The notes under the pieces are model-generated. The model saw only the letters and a program-made list of their open reading frames with translations, did not search any database and was not told the origin of the DNA. From Pyramidobacter sp. C12-8 (GTDB taxonomy: Bacteria; Synergistota; Synergistia; Synergistales; Dethiosulfovibrionaceae), in the NCBI RefSeq assembly GCF_002007215.1, contig NZ_MUHX01000017.1, positions 1 to 54,660 of the forward strand: a DNA stretch of 54,660 nucleotides, written 5' to 3'. Both the position numbers and the translations under genes were made by a program. Positions within the stretch are counted from its first letter, which is position 1, and the number at the start of each line of letters is the position of its first letter. This document shows, one piece after another, positions 40,689 through 48,929 of this stretch.

Positions 40689-43004
40689 ATGATTACTTTG
40701 ATCGACAGGCCGGTGACGCTGTTCGGGGGAACGGCGCTGGTGCCCGAGGCGGAAAAACTCGAGGCGCGGGAACTGAATGCGCGGCTCGCGGAAAAAGGAA
40801 TTCACTACGGAGGCGCGCTGCCTGTCGGAAGCGGCGAGGGCACGATGGCCCGCCGCATCGTCGCCGCGCACGATTCCGCTCGGGGCGACGGTCTGATGCA
40901 TTTGAAGTTCGACGCGCTGACTTCGCACGACATCACCTACGTGGCGGCGCTGCAGACGGCCGTCGCCTGCGGGCTGGAGAAGTTCCCCGTGCCCTACGTG
41001 CTCACCAACTGCCACAACAGCCTCTGCGCCGTGGGCGGCACGATCAACGAGGACGACCACATGTTCGGCCTTACGGCGGCGCGGAAGTTCGGCGGCATTT
41101 TCGTGCCCCGTCACCTGGCCGTGATCCACCAGTACATGCGCGAGGCCGTGGCCAAAAGCGGCGGCATGATCCTCGGCACCGACAGCCACACCCGCTACGG
41201 CGCGCTGGGGACGCTGGCCGTCGGCGAAGGCGGGCCGGAAATGGTCAAGCAGCTTCTCGGCCGCACCTACGACTTCGCCTGGCCGGGCGTGATCGCCGTC
41301 TATCTGACCGGCGCGCCCCGTCCCGGCGTGGGGCCTCACGACGTGGCGCTGGCGATTTGCGGCGCGGTGTTTAAAAACGGATTCGTGAAAAACAAAGCGA
41401 TGGAATTCGTCGGCCCCGGCGTCTCCAGCTTGAGCGCCGAGTTCCGCCTCGGCGTCGACGTGATGACCACGGAGACGGCCTGCTGGAGTTCGATCTGGCG
41501 CACCGACGAGAAGATCGCAGAATTCTTCCGCGTCCACGGCCGCCCTCAGGACTACGCCCCGCTCGAACCCGACGCGGCGGCCCGTTACGACGGCGCGCTC
41601 GTCGTCGACCTGAGCGCCGTCGAGCCGATGATCGCCGTGCCGTTCCATCCCAGCAACGCCTACACCATCGCCGACTTCAAGGCCAACGCCGGCGACATCC
41701 TGCGTCAGGCCGAACGGGACGCGCGCGAACTGATGGACAATCCCGAGCTGGACATCGACCTGACCGGCAAGCTGCGCGGCGGAACGTTTCACGTCGAACA
41801 GGGCGTGATCTGCGGCTGCGCCGGCGGCAACTTCGAAAACCTCGTCGCCGCGGCGCAGATCCTCGACGGCGGCAGCACCGGCTGCGGCAGCTTCGGCCTC
41901 AGCGTCTATCCGTCCAGCATGCCCGTCGGCGAGGCGCTGATGAACGGCGGCTGGATGCAGAAACTACTAAGCGCCGGAGCGGTCAACTATCCGGCCTTCT
42001 GCGGCCCCTGCTTCGGCGCCGGCGAAACGCCCTGCAACCAGGGCTTCAGCGTCAGACACACGACGCGCAACTTCCCCAATCGCGAAGGTTCCAAGCCCAA
42101 CGCCGGCCAGTGGTCGGCCGTGGCCCTCATGGACGCGCGCAGCATCGCCGCCACGGCGGCCAACGGCGGCGTGCTCACCAGCGCTTTCGAGTTCGCCGAC
42201 CGCCTCGCGGGACACGAGCCGTACGTCTTCGACGGCGAAATTTACGCCAAACGCGTCTATAACGGCTTCGGCAGGCCGCGGCCGGAGACGGCGCTCCGCT
42301 ACGGCCCCAACATCAAGCCGTGGCCCGAGATCGCCCCGCTGCCGGAGAACCAGCTGCTGCTGGTCGCCTCGGTGATCGACGATCCCGTCACCACCACCGA
42401 CGAGCTGATCCCTTCCGGCGAAACTTCGTCGCTGCGCAGCAACCCGCTCAAGCTGGCCGAGTTCACGCTGCAGCGCAAGGATCCAAATTACGTGCCCGCG
42501 GCCAAGAGGGCGAAAGCGCTCGAAGAAGCGCGCGCCGCGGCGGTGAAAGACGGCGGCGAGATGCCCGCGGAGCTGAAAAAACTGCTCGACCTCGCCGGGA
42601 TCGCCGCCGAACGCGTCGGCCTCGGCAGCCTCGTCTGCGCCGTCAAACCCGGCGACGGCTCGGCGCGCGAGCAGGCCGCCAGCAGCCAGAAAATGCTGGG
42701 CGGCCAGGCCAATGTGGCCCGCGAGTACGCCACCAAACGCTACCGCAGCAACCTCGTCAACTGGGGCATGGCCCCGTGGATCGTCGGCGACGCAGACCGC
42801 GCCAAGTTCAAAACCGGCGCCTGGCTTTTCGTCCCCGGCGTGAAGGCGTTCGTGAGCGGCGACGGCACGGAGATCGAAGCCGAACTGCTCGACGGCGGAA
42901 CGCGCCTCCCCGTGACGCTGTCGCTGCCCGGCGTCACGCGCGGCGAGCGGGACATGCTCCTCGCCGGCTGTCTGATGAACGCCTACCGCGCCGAGAAAAA
43001 ATAG
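40689..43004 (+). CDS. Aconitase-family hydratase
   Basis: A 771-residue member of the aconitase superfamily with a predicted [4Fe-4S] cluster. Residues 80-200 show YVLTNCHNSLCAVGGTINEDDH and GMILGTDSHTRYGALGTLAVGEGG (the GTDSHT motif of aconitases). The cluster ligands are probably the cysteines in VICGCAGGNFEN and in AFCGPCFGAGETPCNQG. A C-terminal swivel-like domain with RKDPNYVP and SSQKMLGGQANVAREYATKRYR follows. Size and motifs fit the YbhJ-type 'hydratase' branch rather than housekeeping aconitase A, so the substrate is uncertain. ATG 40689 follows GGAGAAAGAGGGG. It is monocistronic, with a strong terminator, and divergent from the FbpABC-like operon. Confidence 0.88.
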   Translation: MITLIDRPVTLFGGTALVPEAEKLEARELNARLAEKGIHYGGALPVGSGEGTMARRIVAAHDSARGDGLMHLKFDALTSHDITYVAALQTAVACGLEKFPVPYVLTNCHNSLCAVGGTINEDDHMFGLTAARKFGGIFVPRHLAVIHQYMREAVAKSGGMILGTDSHTRYGALGTLAVGEGGPEMVKQLLGRTYDFAWPGVIAVYLTGAPRPGVGPHDVALAICGAVFKNGFVKNKAMEFVGPGVSSLSAEFRLGVDVMTTETACWSSIWRTDEKIAEFFRVHGRPQDYAPLEPDAAARYDGALVVDLSAVEPMIAVPFHPSNAYTIADFKANAGDILRQAERDARELMDNPELDIDLTGKLRGGTFHVEQGVICGCAGGNFENLVAAAQILDGGSTGCGSFGLSVYPSSMPVGEALMNGGWMQKLLSAGAVNYPAFCGPCFGAGETPCNQGFSVRHTTRNFPNREGSKPNAGQWSAVALMDARSIAATAANGGVLTSAFEFADRLAGHEPYVFDGEIYAKRVYNGFGRPRPETALRYGPNIKPWPEIAPLPENQLLLVASVIDDPVTTTDELIPSGETSSLRSNPLKLAEFTLQRKDPNYVPAAKRAKALEEARAAAVKDGGEMPAELKKLLDLAGIAAERVGLGSLVCAVKPGDGSAREQAASSQKMLGGQANVAREYATKRYRSNLVNWGMAPWIVGDADRAKFKTGAWLFVPGVKAFVSGDGTEIEAELLDGGTRLPVTLSLPGVTRGERDMLLAGCLMNAYRAEKK

Positions 43005-43021
43005 CCAAACGAACAAAAACG

Positions 43022-43072
43022 AAAGGATCCGCGTGGACTCTTTGAATTAAGAAGTCCGTGCGGATCCTTTTC
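43022..43072 (+). terminator. Terminator after the aconitase-family gene
   Basis: A stem AAAGGATCCGC...GCGGATCCTTT with inner TGGACT/AGTCC pairing, followed by TCTC; the stem itself ends in TTTT. Confidence 0.8.
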
Positions 43073-43121
43073 TCGATCGGCCGTAGCCGATTTCAGGCGA
43101 AAACGTCCCTTTTCGACGTCA

Positions 43122-43161
43122 TAATATTAGCTTGACAAATATTAAATTCATATGCTAGGCT
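43122..43161 (+). promoter_or_regulatory. Promoter with inverted repeat over the -35 (methyltransferase-MarR gene)
   Basis: TTGACA (43132-43137), an 18-base spacer and TAGGCT (43156-43161) form a likely promoter. TAATATT (43122-43128) and AATATTA (43138-43144) are exact inverted repeats bracketing the -35. This is the kind of palindrome bound by MarR proteins, so the MarR domain encoded downstream may regulate its own gene. Confidence 0.55.
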
Positions 43162-43218
43162 TTTAATTGAAAATTTTCGACGAAGGAGCGTCCCTTCGGA
43201 AAGGAGGCGGAAGACGCC

Positions 43219-44658
43219 ATGGGACCTGCGAAAAGCGGATTGCTCCGGTATTACCGCATCCTGCGCGCCCATCAGGAAGCGCAGCTGCTCTTTGCGGCGC
43301 TGCGTCTGGACGTTTTTTCCCATCTCGACCAGCCGGCGGCGGCCGAAGCGGTCGCCAAAGAGCTGCGAGTTGAAACGGAGCGGATCGGGCCGCTGCTTCT
43401 GGCGCTGAGTTCCTGCGGTTTCGTCGCCAAGCAGGGGGAGTTCTACGTGAACGCGCCGGAAACGCGGGAGTTCCTATCCCGCGCCGGCCGGCTCTTTCTG
43501 GGCGACATATTGCTGTTTCGCGAAAAGATGACCTCTCTGGCCGATCTGGAAGAACGCGTGCGATCCGCCGCGCCGAAGCGCGGCGCGCCCTGCGATTTCG
43601 CGGAGCTGGCGAAACTGGCTGTTCCCGAAATGTACGCGACGGGGCGCGTGGAAGCCTTTCTCAAGAAGATGGACGCGCTCTATCCTGAGCGGAACCGGCC
43701 GCTGCGCCTGCTGGACCTGGGCGGCGGCGCGGGGATCATGGCCATAGAGTTCGCCAAGCGTTTCCCCCGCGGCAACGCCGTCGTTTTCGAGACGCCGCTC
43801 GTGGCGCCGCTGGCGGAAGAAACGATACGCCGGAGCGGCGCCGACGGGCGCGTCGGCGTCAGAAGCGGCGATTTTAATATAGATCCGCTGGGCGGCCCCT
43901 TTGACCTCGTCGTCGCCTCGGGCATCCTGAATTTCGTGGAAGGCCCTCTGCCCCGTTTTCTCGCCAGAGTCGCGGCGTCTCTGGCCGAAGGCGGACATCT
44001 GCTCGTCGTCGGGGCCTATGCGGAAAACGAAGGGGAAGCTCCGCCCAACGCGCTCGCCTGGCTGCCCGCTTTCCTTGGCGGCGCGCCGCTGCCGCCGAGC
44101 CGGAAGGAGATCGCGGCGGCAGCGCGGGAAGCGGGGCTCGAGCCGGCCGGTCTCTTCGACGGCGGCATGTTCGAAGGCCGTCTGTACCGCAAAGGCGGCG
44201 CAGAAACCGGCGTGCGTTCCGACGACGTGGTCCGCGCTTTTATCGAACTGACGGAGCGGATCGCCAACGGCAAGACGAACGTCCTTGATTTCGGCAGCGA
44301 GGAAATGACGTTCTACCGCGGCGAGATCCACATGATCAAGATGATCGGCGACGTCCCTGGCATCCACAGCGCCGAGCTGGCCCGCCGCTTCGGCATCACC
44401 CCGCCGGTCGTCCACAAGACGCTGCAGAAACTGAGCGAGCGCGGCCTGATCCGCAAAGAGGACGATCCCGACGACAAAAAGCGCTTCCTCCTCCATCTGA
44501 CGGGAAAAGGACAACGGGCCTACCGCGCCCACGAAAAGTACCACGACGAGAACGATCGGGCGCTTTTCGATTTCCTCGCCGAAATGCCGGAAGAACGGCT
44601 GGCCGACGTGAAAGGCTTTCTCGACCGCGCTATCGGTCTGATCAGGAACCACGCCTGA
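43219..44658 (+). CDS. O-methyltransferase-like domain fused to a MarR-family DNA-binding domain
   Basis: A 479-residue two-part protein. Residues 1-100 form a winged-helix dimerisation segment as in O-methyltransferases (LRLDVFSHLDQPAAAEAVAKEL; LLALSSCGFVAKQGEFYVN). About 155-310 is a class I SAM methyltransferase core: RLLDLGGGAGIMAIEFAKRF (motif I), VFETPLVAPLAE, GDFNIDPLGGPFDLVVASGIL and LAEGGHLLVVG. A linker leads to a MarR wing-helix at about 335-479 (FYRGEIHMIKMIGDVPGIHSAELARRFG, PPVVHKTLQKLSERGLIRKEDDPDDKKR, LTGKGQRAYRAHEKYHDENDRAL). ATG 43219 follows GAAAGGAGGCGG. Both halves are full length and in one frame with no sign of a sequencing join. It could be a SAM- or substrate-sensing repressor; the target is unknown. 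Confidence 0.88.
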   Translation: MGPAKSGLLRYYRILRAHQEAQLLFAALRLDVFSHLDQPAAAEAVAKELRVETERIGPLLLALSSCGFVAKQGEFYVNAPETREFLSRAGRLFLGDILLFREKMTSLADLEERVRSAAPKRGAPCDFAELAKLAVPEMYATGRVEAFLKKMDALYPERNRPLRLLDLGGGAGIMAIEFAKRFPRGNAVVFETPLVAPLAEETIRRSGADGRVGVRSGDFNIDPLGGPFDLVVASGILNFVEGPLPRFLARVAASLAEGGHLLVVGAYAENEGEAPPNALAWLPAFLGGAPLPPSRKEIAAAAREAGLEPAGLFDGGMFEGRLYRKGGAETGVRSDDVVRAFIELTERIANGKTNVLDFGSEEMTFYRGEIHMIKMIGDVPGIHSAELARRFGITPPVVHKTLQKLSERGLIRKEDDPDDKKRFLLHLTGKGQRAYRAHEKYHDENDRALFDFLAEMPEERLADVKGFLDRAIGLIRNHA

Positions 44659-44747
44659 GTCGCCGAACAAAAAACATTTACGGGACGCGAGGAAAACATG
44701 GAGACGCCGGAGACGGGAAAGTTTCCGCCGTCAAGAAGCCAGACGCC

Positions 44748-44802
44748 AAGACGCGGCGCTGATAAGACGTGCAAACGTTTTATCGCTGCCGTGTCTTTTT
44801 TT
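44748..44802 (+). terminator. Terminator after the methyltransferase-MarR gene
   Basis: A long imperfect stem (AAGACGCGGC...GATAAGACGT with ACGTTTTATC...GCTGCCGTGTCTT) followed by TTTTTTT. Confidence 0.85.
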
Positions 44803-45010
44803 CGATCTGGCCGGAAGGAGAATCGGCAATGGAAGGAGATTCGTTCGTCAGGAAAGTCAAACGGAAGAGCCGCGCGGACTGTGCTGGACCTGATCCCGCG
44901 TTTTTTGACCGTTTACACGGCTGGTCATAGCGGGGACTTTGGGGGGCGCTTTTGTCATTCGGCGTTTCAATCAAGAAACAGTATCAGGATATTGCGGCTG
45001 GACGGGAAAA
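44803..45010. other. Non-coding region; one weak small-ORF candidate
   Basis: With the terminator, this makes a 352-base gap between genes. The only coding hint is a 33-codon frame at 44829-44930 (MEGDSFVRKVKRKSRADC...) with AAGGAG eight bases upstream, basic and cysteine-containing but similar to nothing I know. No promoter or repeat was convincing. The frame may be chance. Confidence 0.3.
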
Positions 45011-45889
45011 TCAATTTTCGCTCCGCTGGCCCCGTTCGCGCAGAAAATCCCAGAAGGCTCTGACGGCGCGAAGCTGCAGCGAGGCGGCGCGGCAGTAAGC
45101 CCGCGTGTCGCGGCGCAGTTCGCGTTTGCCGGAAGCGAAAACGAGCCGCGCGCGGAACAGATCCGGGCAGTCCTGTACGTCGAGCCCGGAAAGCAGGCTG
45201 TAGCCCAGCCCGTGCCGCACCATCTGCACGCAGATGTCGGAACGGTCGACGACGGTGGAAACGCGCGGCGGCCGGCGGTAGCGCTCCGTCCACCAGCGGT
45301 GCAGTTCAGCTTCCAGCGGCGCGTCGGTGGTGATGCGGATCTGGGGCAGGTCGGGCAGGCGCTCCAGCTCGACGGGCGCGGCGCTGACGATATAATAGTA
45401 AGGATCGGCGTCGAGGGGCAAACTTTCTTCCGGCCAATCGAACGTTCCGCGCACGATGGCCACGTGGACTTCACCCGCGCTCAGTCGGCGCGCCTGAGCG
45501 GCGCTGTGTCCGGTGACGACGTGGACGTCCGCGCCGCGGCAGCGGGCGGAGAATTCTTTGAGGATCCCCGGCAGGCAGGCTCGCGCGTAGGCGTTGGCGC
45601 AGGCCAGGCGGATCGTGCCGCGCACGTCGGCGCCGCGGTTGTCGATGTATTCGCGCAGCGCCTGCAAACGCTGCAGTTCCTCGGCGGCGTAACGGGCCAG
45701 CGCTTCGCCTTCGGCGCTCAGCTCGACGCCGCGCGCTCCGCGGACGACGATAGCGCAGTTCAGCTCCCGCTCGATCTGCTGGATGCGCCGCGTCACGGCC
45801 GGCTGGGTGACGTACAGCCTCTGCGCCGCGCGCGTGAGATTTTTTTCCGCCGCCAGCGCCGTCAGCAGTGTCCAATCCTTCTCGTTCAT
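45011..45889 (-). CDS. LysR-family transcriptional regulator
   Basis: A 292-residue LysR regulator. The N-terminal helix-turn-helix is NLTRAAQRLYVTQPAVTRRI with the wing ELNCAIVVRGARGVELSAEG; the periplasmic-binding-like effector domain follows from about residue 90 (GTIRLACANAYARACLPGIL, GEVHVAIVRG, MVRHGLGYSLLSGLDV). ATG 45889 follows AGGAGGCGAGG. No transcribed partner on the opposite strand is close enough to be a clear classical divergent target; the GNAT gene begins 172 bases away and is the nearest candidate. Confidence 0.93.
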   Translation of the reverse strand: MNEKDWTLLTALAAEKNLTRAAQRLYVTQPAVTRRIQQIERELNCAIVVRGARGVELSAEGEALARYAAEELQRLQALREYIDNRGADVRGTIRLACANAYARACLPGILKEFSARCRGADVHVVTGHSAAQARRLSAGEVHVAIVRGTFDWPEESLPLDADPYYYIVSAAPVELERLPDLPQIRITTDAPLEAELHRWWTERYRRPPRVSTVVDRSDICVQMVRHGLGYSLLSGLDVQDCPDLFRARLVFASGKRELRRDTRAYCRAASLQLRAVRAFWDFLRERGQRSEN

Positions 45890-46061
45890 GCACCTCGCCT
45901 CCTTTTTTCCGCTTCATTGTAGCAGTCTTTCCTCCAAACGGCGCTATTGCGCCAAACGGAAAAGAAGAATGACGTCGGCATGGGGACGCGCCGCGCCCGG
46001 TTCCCTTCCGCGTCCTTTCGTGCTAAACTGGGCGCAGTCTGCGAAGGGGGGCGAGCTCCGC

Positions 46062-46652
46062 ATGATACGAAGAGCGACGGGACGCGACATCGACGCGGTG
46101 CAGCAGATCTACATGGAGCTGTTCGCCTGGGAGCGCCGTCACGAGGCGTACTCCAAATGGGTGTCGGGCGTTTATCCCGACCGCACGACGGTGCGCCGCG
46201 CCGTCGCCAAGCAGGAAATGTACGCGCTCTGGGACGAGAAGGGCGAGGGCAAAAAAATTTACGCGGCCATGGCGATCAGCCGGGAGCAGCCCGAGGACTA
46301 CGCCCGCGTGAACTGGAAGTTCCGCGCTCTGCCGCGGTCGGTTGTGGTTGTGCGGGCGCTGTGCGTTTCGCCGCTGCGCTTTCGCGAAGGGCTGGGCACG
46401 CAGATGATGCACTTCGTCATGGAGACGGCTTCCCGCATGCGCTGCCGTGCCGTGAGATTCGACGTGTGGTCGGGCAACGTGCCCGCCGTGAGTCTGTGCG
46501 AAAAGCTGGGCTTCCGTTGCGCCGGCAGAAAGAACGCGGTGCGCTTCGGAGCCGGAGCCGACGAGCGGGCCTATTACGAATGGGCGCCCGCGGGCGGCGA
46601 AGGAAACGGGACCGGAAGGGCCTCCTTCGTGGGTTCGCGGGGAAACGCCTGA
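46062..46652 (+). CDS. GNAT-family N-acetyltransferase
   Basis: A 196-residue GNAT protein. It starts at ATG 46062 (MIRRATGRDIDAVQQIYMEL) behind GAAGGGGGGCGAG. Acetyl-CoA binding is in VVVRALCVSPLRFREGLGTQMM (the R/Q-x-x-G-x-G/A loop appears as REGLGT), followed by RAVRFDVWSGNVPAVSLCEKLGF, the standard motif B. The last 25 residues are glycine-rich and poorly conserved. The substrate amine is unknown. It is divergent from the LysR gene and followed by a terminator. Confidence 0.88.
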   Translation: MIRRATGRDIDAVQQIYMELFAWERRHEAYSKWVSGVYPDRTTVRRAVAKQEMYALWDEKGEGKKIYAAMAISREQPEDYARVNWKFRALPRSVVVVRALCVSPLRFREGLGTQMMHFVMETASRMRCRAVRFDVWSGNVPAVSLCEKLGFRCAGRKNAVRFGAGADERAYYEWAPAGGEGNGTGRASFVGSRGNA

Positions 46653-46730
46653 AAAAGGCTCGCCATGCCATAACGTTCCGCATCGGGCGTTCGCCGGGGC
46701 GGATCGGGTGCTGGCTGCGACGAAAACGAC

Positions 46731-46773
46731 AAAACCGCGCTCCGAAATTTTGTTTTTCGGGGCGCGGTTTTTT
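46731..46773 (+). terminator. Terminator downstream of the GNAT gene
   Basis: AAAACCGCGCTCCGAAA pairs with TTTCGGGGCGCGGTTTT and is followed by TT. Confidence 0.8.
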
Positions 46774-46936
46774 GCGCGGCGGAACGGCCTCTGCCGCCGA
46801 TGAAGAACTCGGCGCCGGCATGGCTTTTTCGATTGCGGAATTGAAGGGGAGCGTGTAGAATAACGACACTGGGCTGAAACAAAAATTTAAATACGATCGG
46901 ATAATCTTTAAGAGTTTATTTTAAGGAGGCTGGGTG

Positions 46937-48121
46937 ATGGATCCGAAACAGAAAATTGCCGCTGCGGTGGAACGTCTTGCCCCCGAGCTGATCGCGCTGA
47001 GCCATGAGGTGCACGCTCATCCCGAGCTGGGCATGCGGGAACGCCAGGCCGTGGCCTGGCAGAAGACGCTGCTGGAAAAATACGGCTTCGTCGTCGAAAA
47101 TCCCTGCTGCGGGCTCGACACGGCATACCGCGCCGTTAAGGGCACGCCGGGCAAAGGGCCGCAGATCGGCTTTCTGTCCGAATACGACGCGCTCAACGGC
47201 CTTGGTCACGCCTGCGGACACAACATGATCTGCGCGGCCTCCTGCGGCGCGGCCATCGCGCTGGCCGAAGCGCTGGAAGGCAGGGAGGGCGCGGTCGTCC
47301 TCTTCGGCACGCCGGCCGAGGAGACGAGCGGCGGCAAGATCGCCATGGCCGACGCCGGGGCGTTCGACGGGCTCGACTGCGCCATGATGTTCCATCCCAG
47401 TCCCAGCGAAAATCTCGTCGGCGCCGGCAGCCTGGCCGTCACCGACGTGTTCGTCGAGTTTCACGGCACGTCGGCCCATTCCTCGCGTCCCGCTCTCGGC
47501 GTCAACGCGCTGACCTCGACGCTGCACCTGTTTGCGGCCGTCAACGCCCAGCTCCATCTCTGGCCCAACAAGAGCAAGATCAACGGCATCATCACCGCCG
47601 GCGGCACGGCCCCGAACATCATCCCCGAGTTCAGCGCCTGCGCGTTCTCCATTCGCGCCGAGAAGCTGAACCAGCTCAGGCCGATGTACGCCGATTTCGA
47701 GCGTCTGGCGCGGGCCGCTGCGGCCATGACCGGAGCGGAGCTGAAGATCGCCCATACGCCGTTCTGCTCCGAGCGCTATCCGAACCGGCCGCTGGACGAG
47801 ACTTTCAAGGCCAACATGGAAGCGCTGGGCGAGCCCATGTCATGGCCCGAGCCCGACCGCATGAGCGGCTCGTCGGACATCGGCAACGTGTCGGTGCGCA
47901 CGCCGTCGATCCATCCCTATCTGTCGCTGCACGCGCCTGGCGTCGGCGGCCACACGCCCGAGCTGCGCGAAGCCGCCGTGTCTCGCCGCGCCGACGAGGT
48001 GGTGCTGCTGGCCGCCAAGGGGCTGGCCATGACCGGCCTCGACGTGTTCCAGTCGCCGGAGCTGCGCGCCGCGATGAAGGCCGATTTCGAGCGGAACGCC
48101 CTGCCGAACAAGGCGTGCTGA
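46937..48121 (+). CDS. M20-family amidohydrolase (AbgB-like)
   Basis: A 394-residue zinc-dependent M20 peptidase/amidohydrolase. Motifs are LSHEVHAHPELGMRE, IGFLSEYDALNGLGHACGHN (metal histidine), LFGTPAEETSGGK (catalytic glutamate pair), FHGTSAHSSRP (dimerisation-domain histidine) and LHAPGVGGHTPELREAAV near the C-terminus. The EYDALxGLGHACGHN form is that of AbgB/p-aminobenzoyl-glutamate-type and related amidohydrolases. ATG 46937 has AAGGAGG at seven bases; a GTG one codon earlier is less likely. It probably removes an acyl or aminoacyl group from an imported compound. Confidence 0.92.
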   Translation: MDPKQKIAAAVERLAPELIALSHEVHAHPELGMRERQAVAWQKTLLEKYGFVVENPCCGLDTAYRAVKGTPGKGPQIGFLSEYDALNGLGHACGHNMICAASCGAAIALAEALEGREGAVVLFGTPAEETSGGKIAMADAGAFDGLDCAMMFHPSPSENLVGAGSLAVTDVFVEFHGTSAHSSRPALGVNALTSTLHLFAAVNAQLHLWPNKSKINGIITAGGTAPNIIPEFSACAFSIRAEKLNQLRPMYADFERLARAAAAMTGAELKIAHTPFCSERYPNRPLDETFKANMEALGEPMSWPEPDRMSGSSDIGNVSVRTPSIHPYLSLHAPGVGGHTPELREAAVSRRADEVVLLAAKGLAMTGLDVFQSPELRAAMKADFERNALPNKAC

Positions 48122-48214
48122 ATCTTTGAGAAGCGCGGCGATCTTGTGAGCGGCCAACATCGTCGCGACAGCGCCGGAAAATGATTTGCCGGCGCTGCCG
48201 TGACGATTTATAAT

Positions 48215-48778
48215 TCAATGGGTGAGGATTTCGTAAGCTTGGTCGATCTGCGCCAGCCGCCGTTCGCCGGTTCCGTCGGGGGCGGCGCCGGACGCGGGAC
48301 GATCGGCATGTTCCGCGGCGACGAGCTCGCGATAGCGCCTTTTGATGTCGCTTTGCGAAGCGTCGCTGCCGAGGCCGAAAATCCCCAGCGCCCACCGGCG
48401 CGAAGCGAAGCGCGGCGCCCCGGCGTCGAATTTTTCTTCGGGAGCGCGCGGCACTGGGGAGGCGCCGCCGCTTTTGCGGGGCGGCGAAGTTCCGGCGCAC
48501 GCGTTGAGCAGGGAGATGCCGACCCAAACGCCGGCGGCGGCGATGAGCAGCCACATGACGACGGTGCCGACGACGCCGAAAAGGGCGAAAAAGCCGCGGC
48601 AGAGCTTCCAGGCGAGTCCGAGCAGGCCGAAGAGCCCGTCGACGACGATCAGATGAAGCAGGCGGAACGGCAGCTTGACCAGGAACCAGACGAGGCTGAA
48701 AAAAACGCTCACGAGCGTGGGGATCAGCCAGAGAACGAAGAGCACGCCGACGATGCCGCCGAGGAGTCCAAGACGCAT
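48215..48778 (-). CDS. Membrane protein with C-terminal J-domain-like segment lacking HPD
   Basis: A 187-residue protein. The N-terminal 100 residues are hydrophobic, with three or four possible helices (GLLGGIVGVLFVLWLIPTLV, FRLLHLIVVDGLFGLLGLA, VVGTVVMWLLIAAAGVWVG). The C-terminal 60 residues (ALGIFGLGSDASQSDIKRRY, then a final RRLAQIDQAYEIL) follow the J-domain pattern, but the loop reads EHADRP where the obligatory HPD would be. ATG 48778 has AAGGAG 11 bases upstream; the GTG at 48790 overlaps that site. Without HPD it should not stimulate DnaK. Function unknown. Confidence 0.78.
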   Translation of the reverse strand: MRLGLLGGIVGVLFVLWLIPTLVSVFFSLVWFLVKLPFRLLHLIVVDGLFGLLGLAWKLCRGFFALFGVVGTVVMWLLIAAAGVWVGISLLNACAGTSPPRKSGGASPVPRAPEEKFDAGAPRFASRRWALGIFGLGSDASQSDIKRRYRELVAAEHADRPASGAAPDGTGERRLAQIDQAYEILTH

Positions 48779-48929
48779 CAAGGGAACCACTCCTTTGGAG
48801 GAGACTAAGGGAAACGGCCTCTATTGTAGCGTAAAGTGGAACGAAAAAGAATCTTTCCGGCCGGCGCAGCGGCGGTTTGCCGCCGCCCGCATCGGGATGA
48901 TGGCGCGTATCTGAACGGAGGATGCCCCG

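Noticed and set aside
41785-41800. Further GTTTCACGTCGAACA string resembling parS inside the hydratase gene
   Set aside because: Three mismatches to the consensus, no palindromic extension, and it is explained by coding sequence (TFHVEQ).
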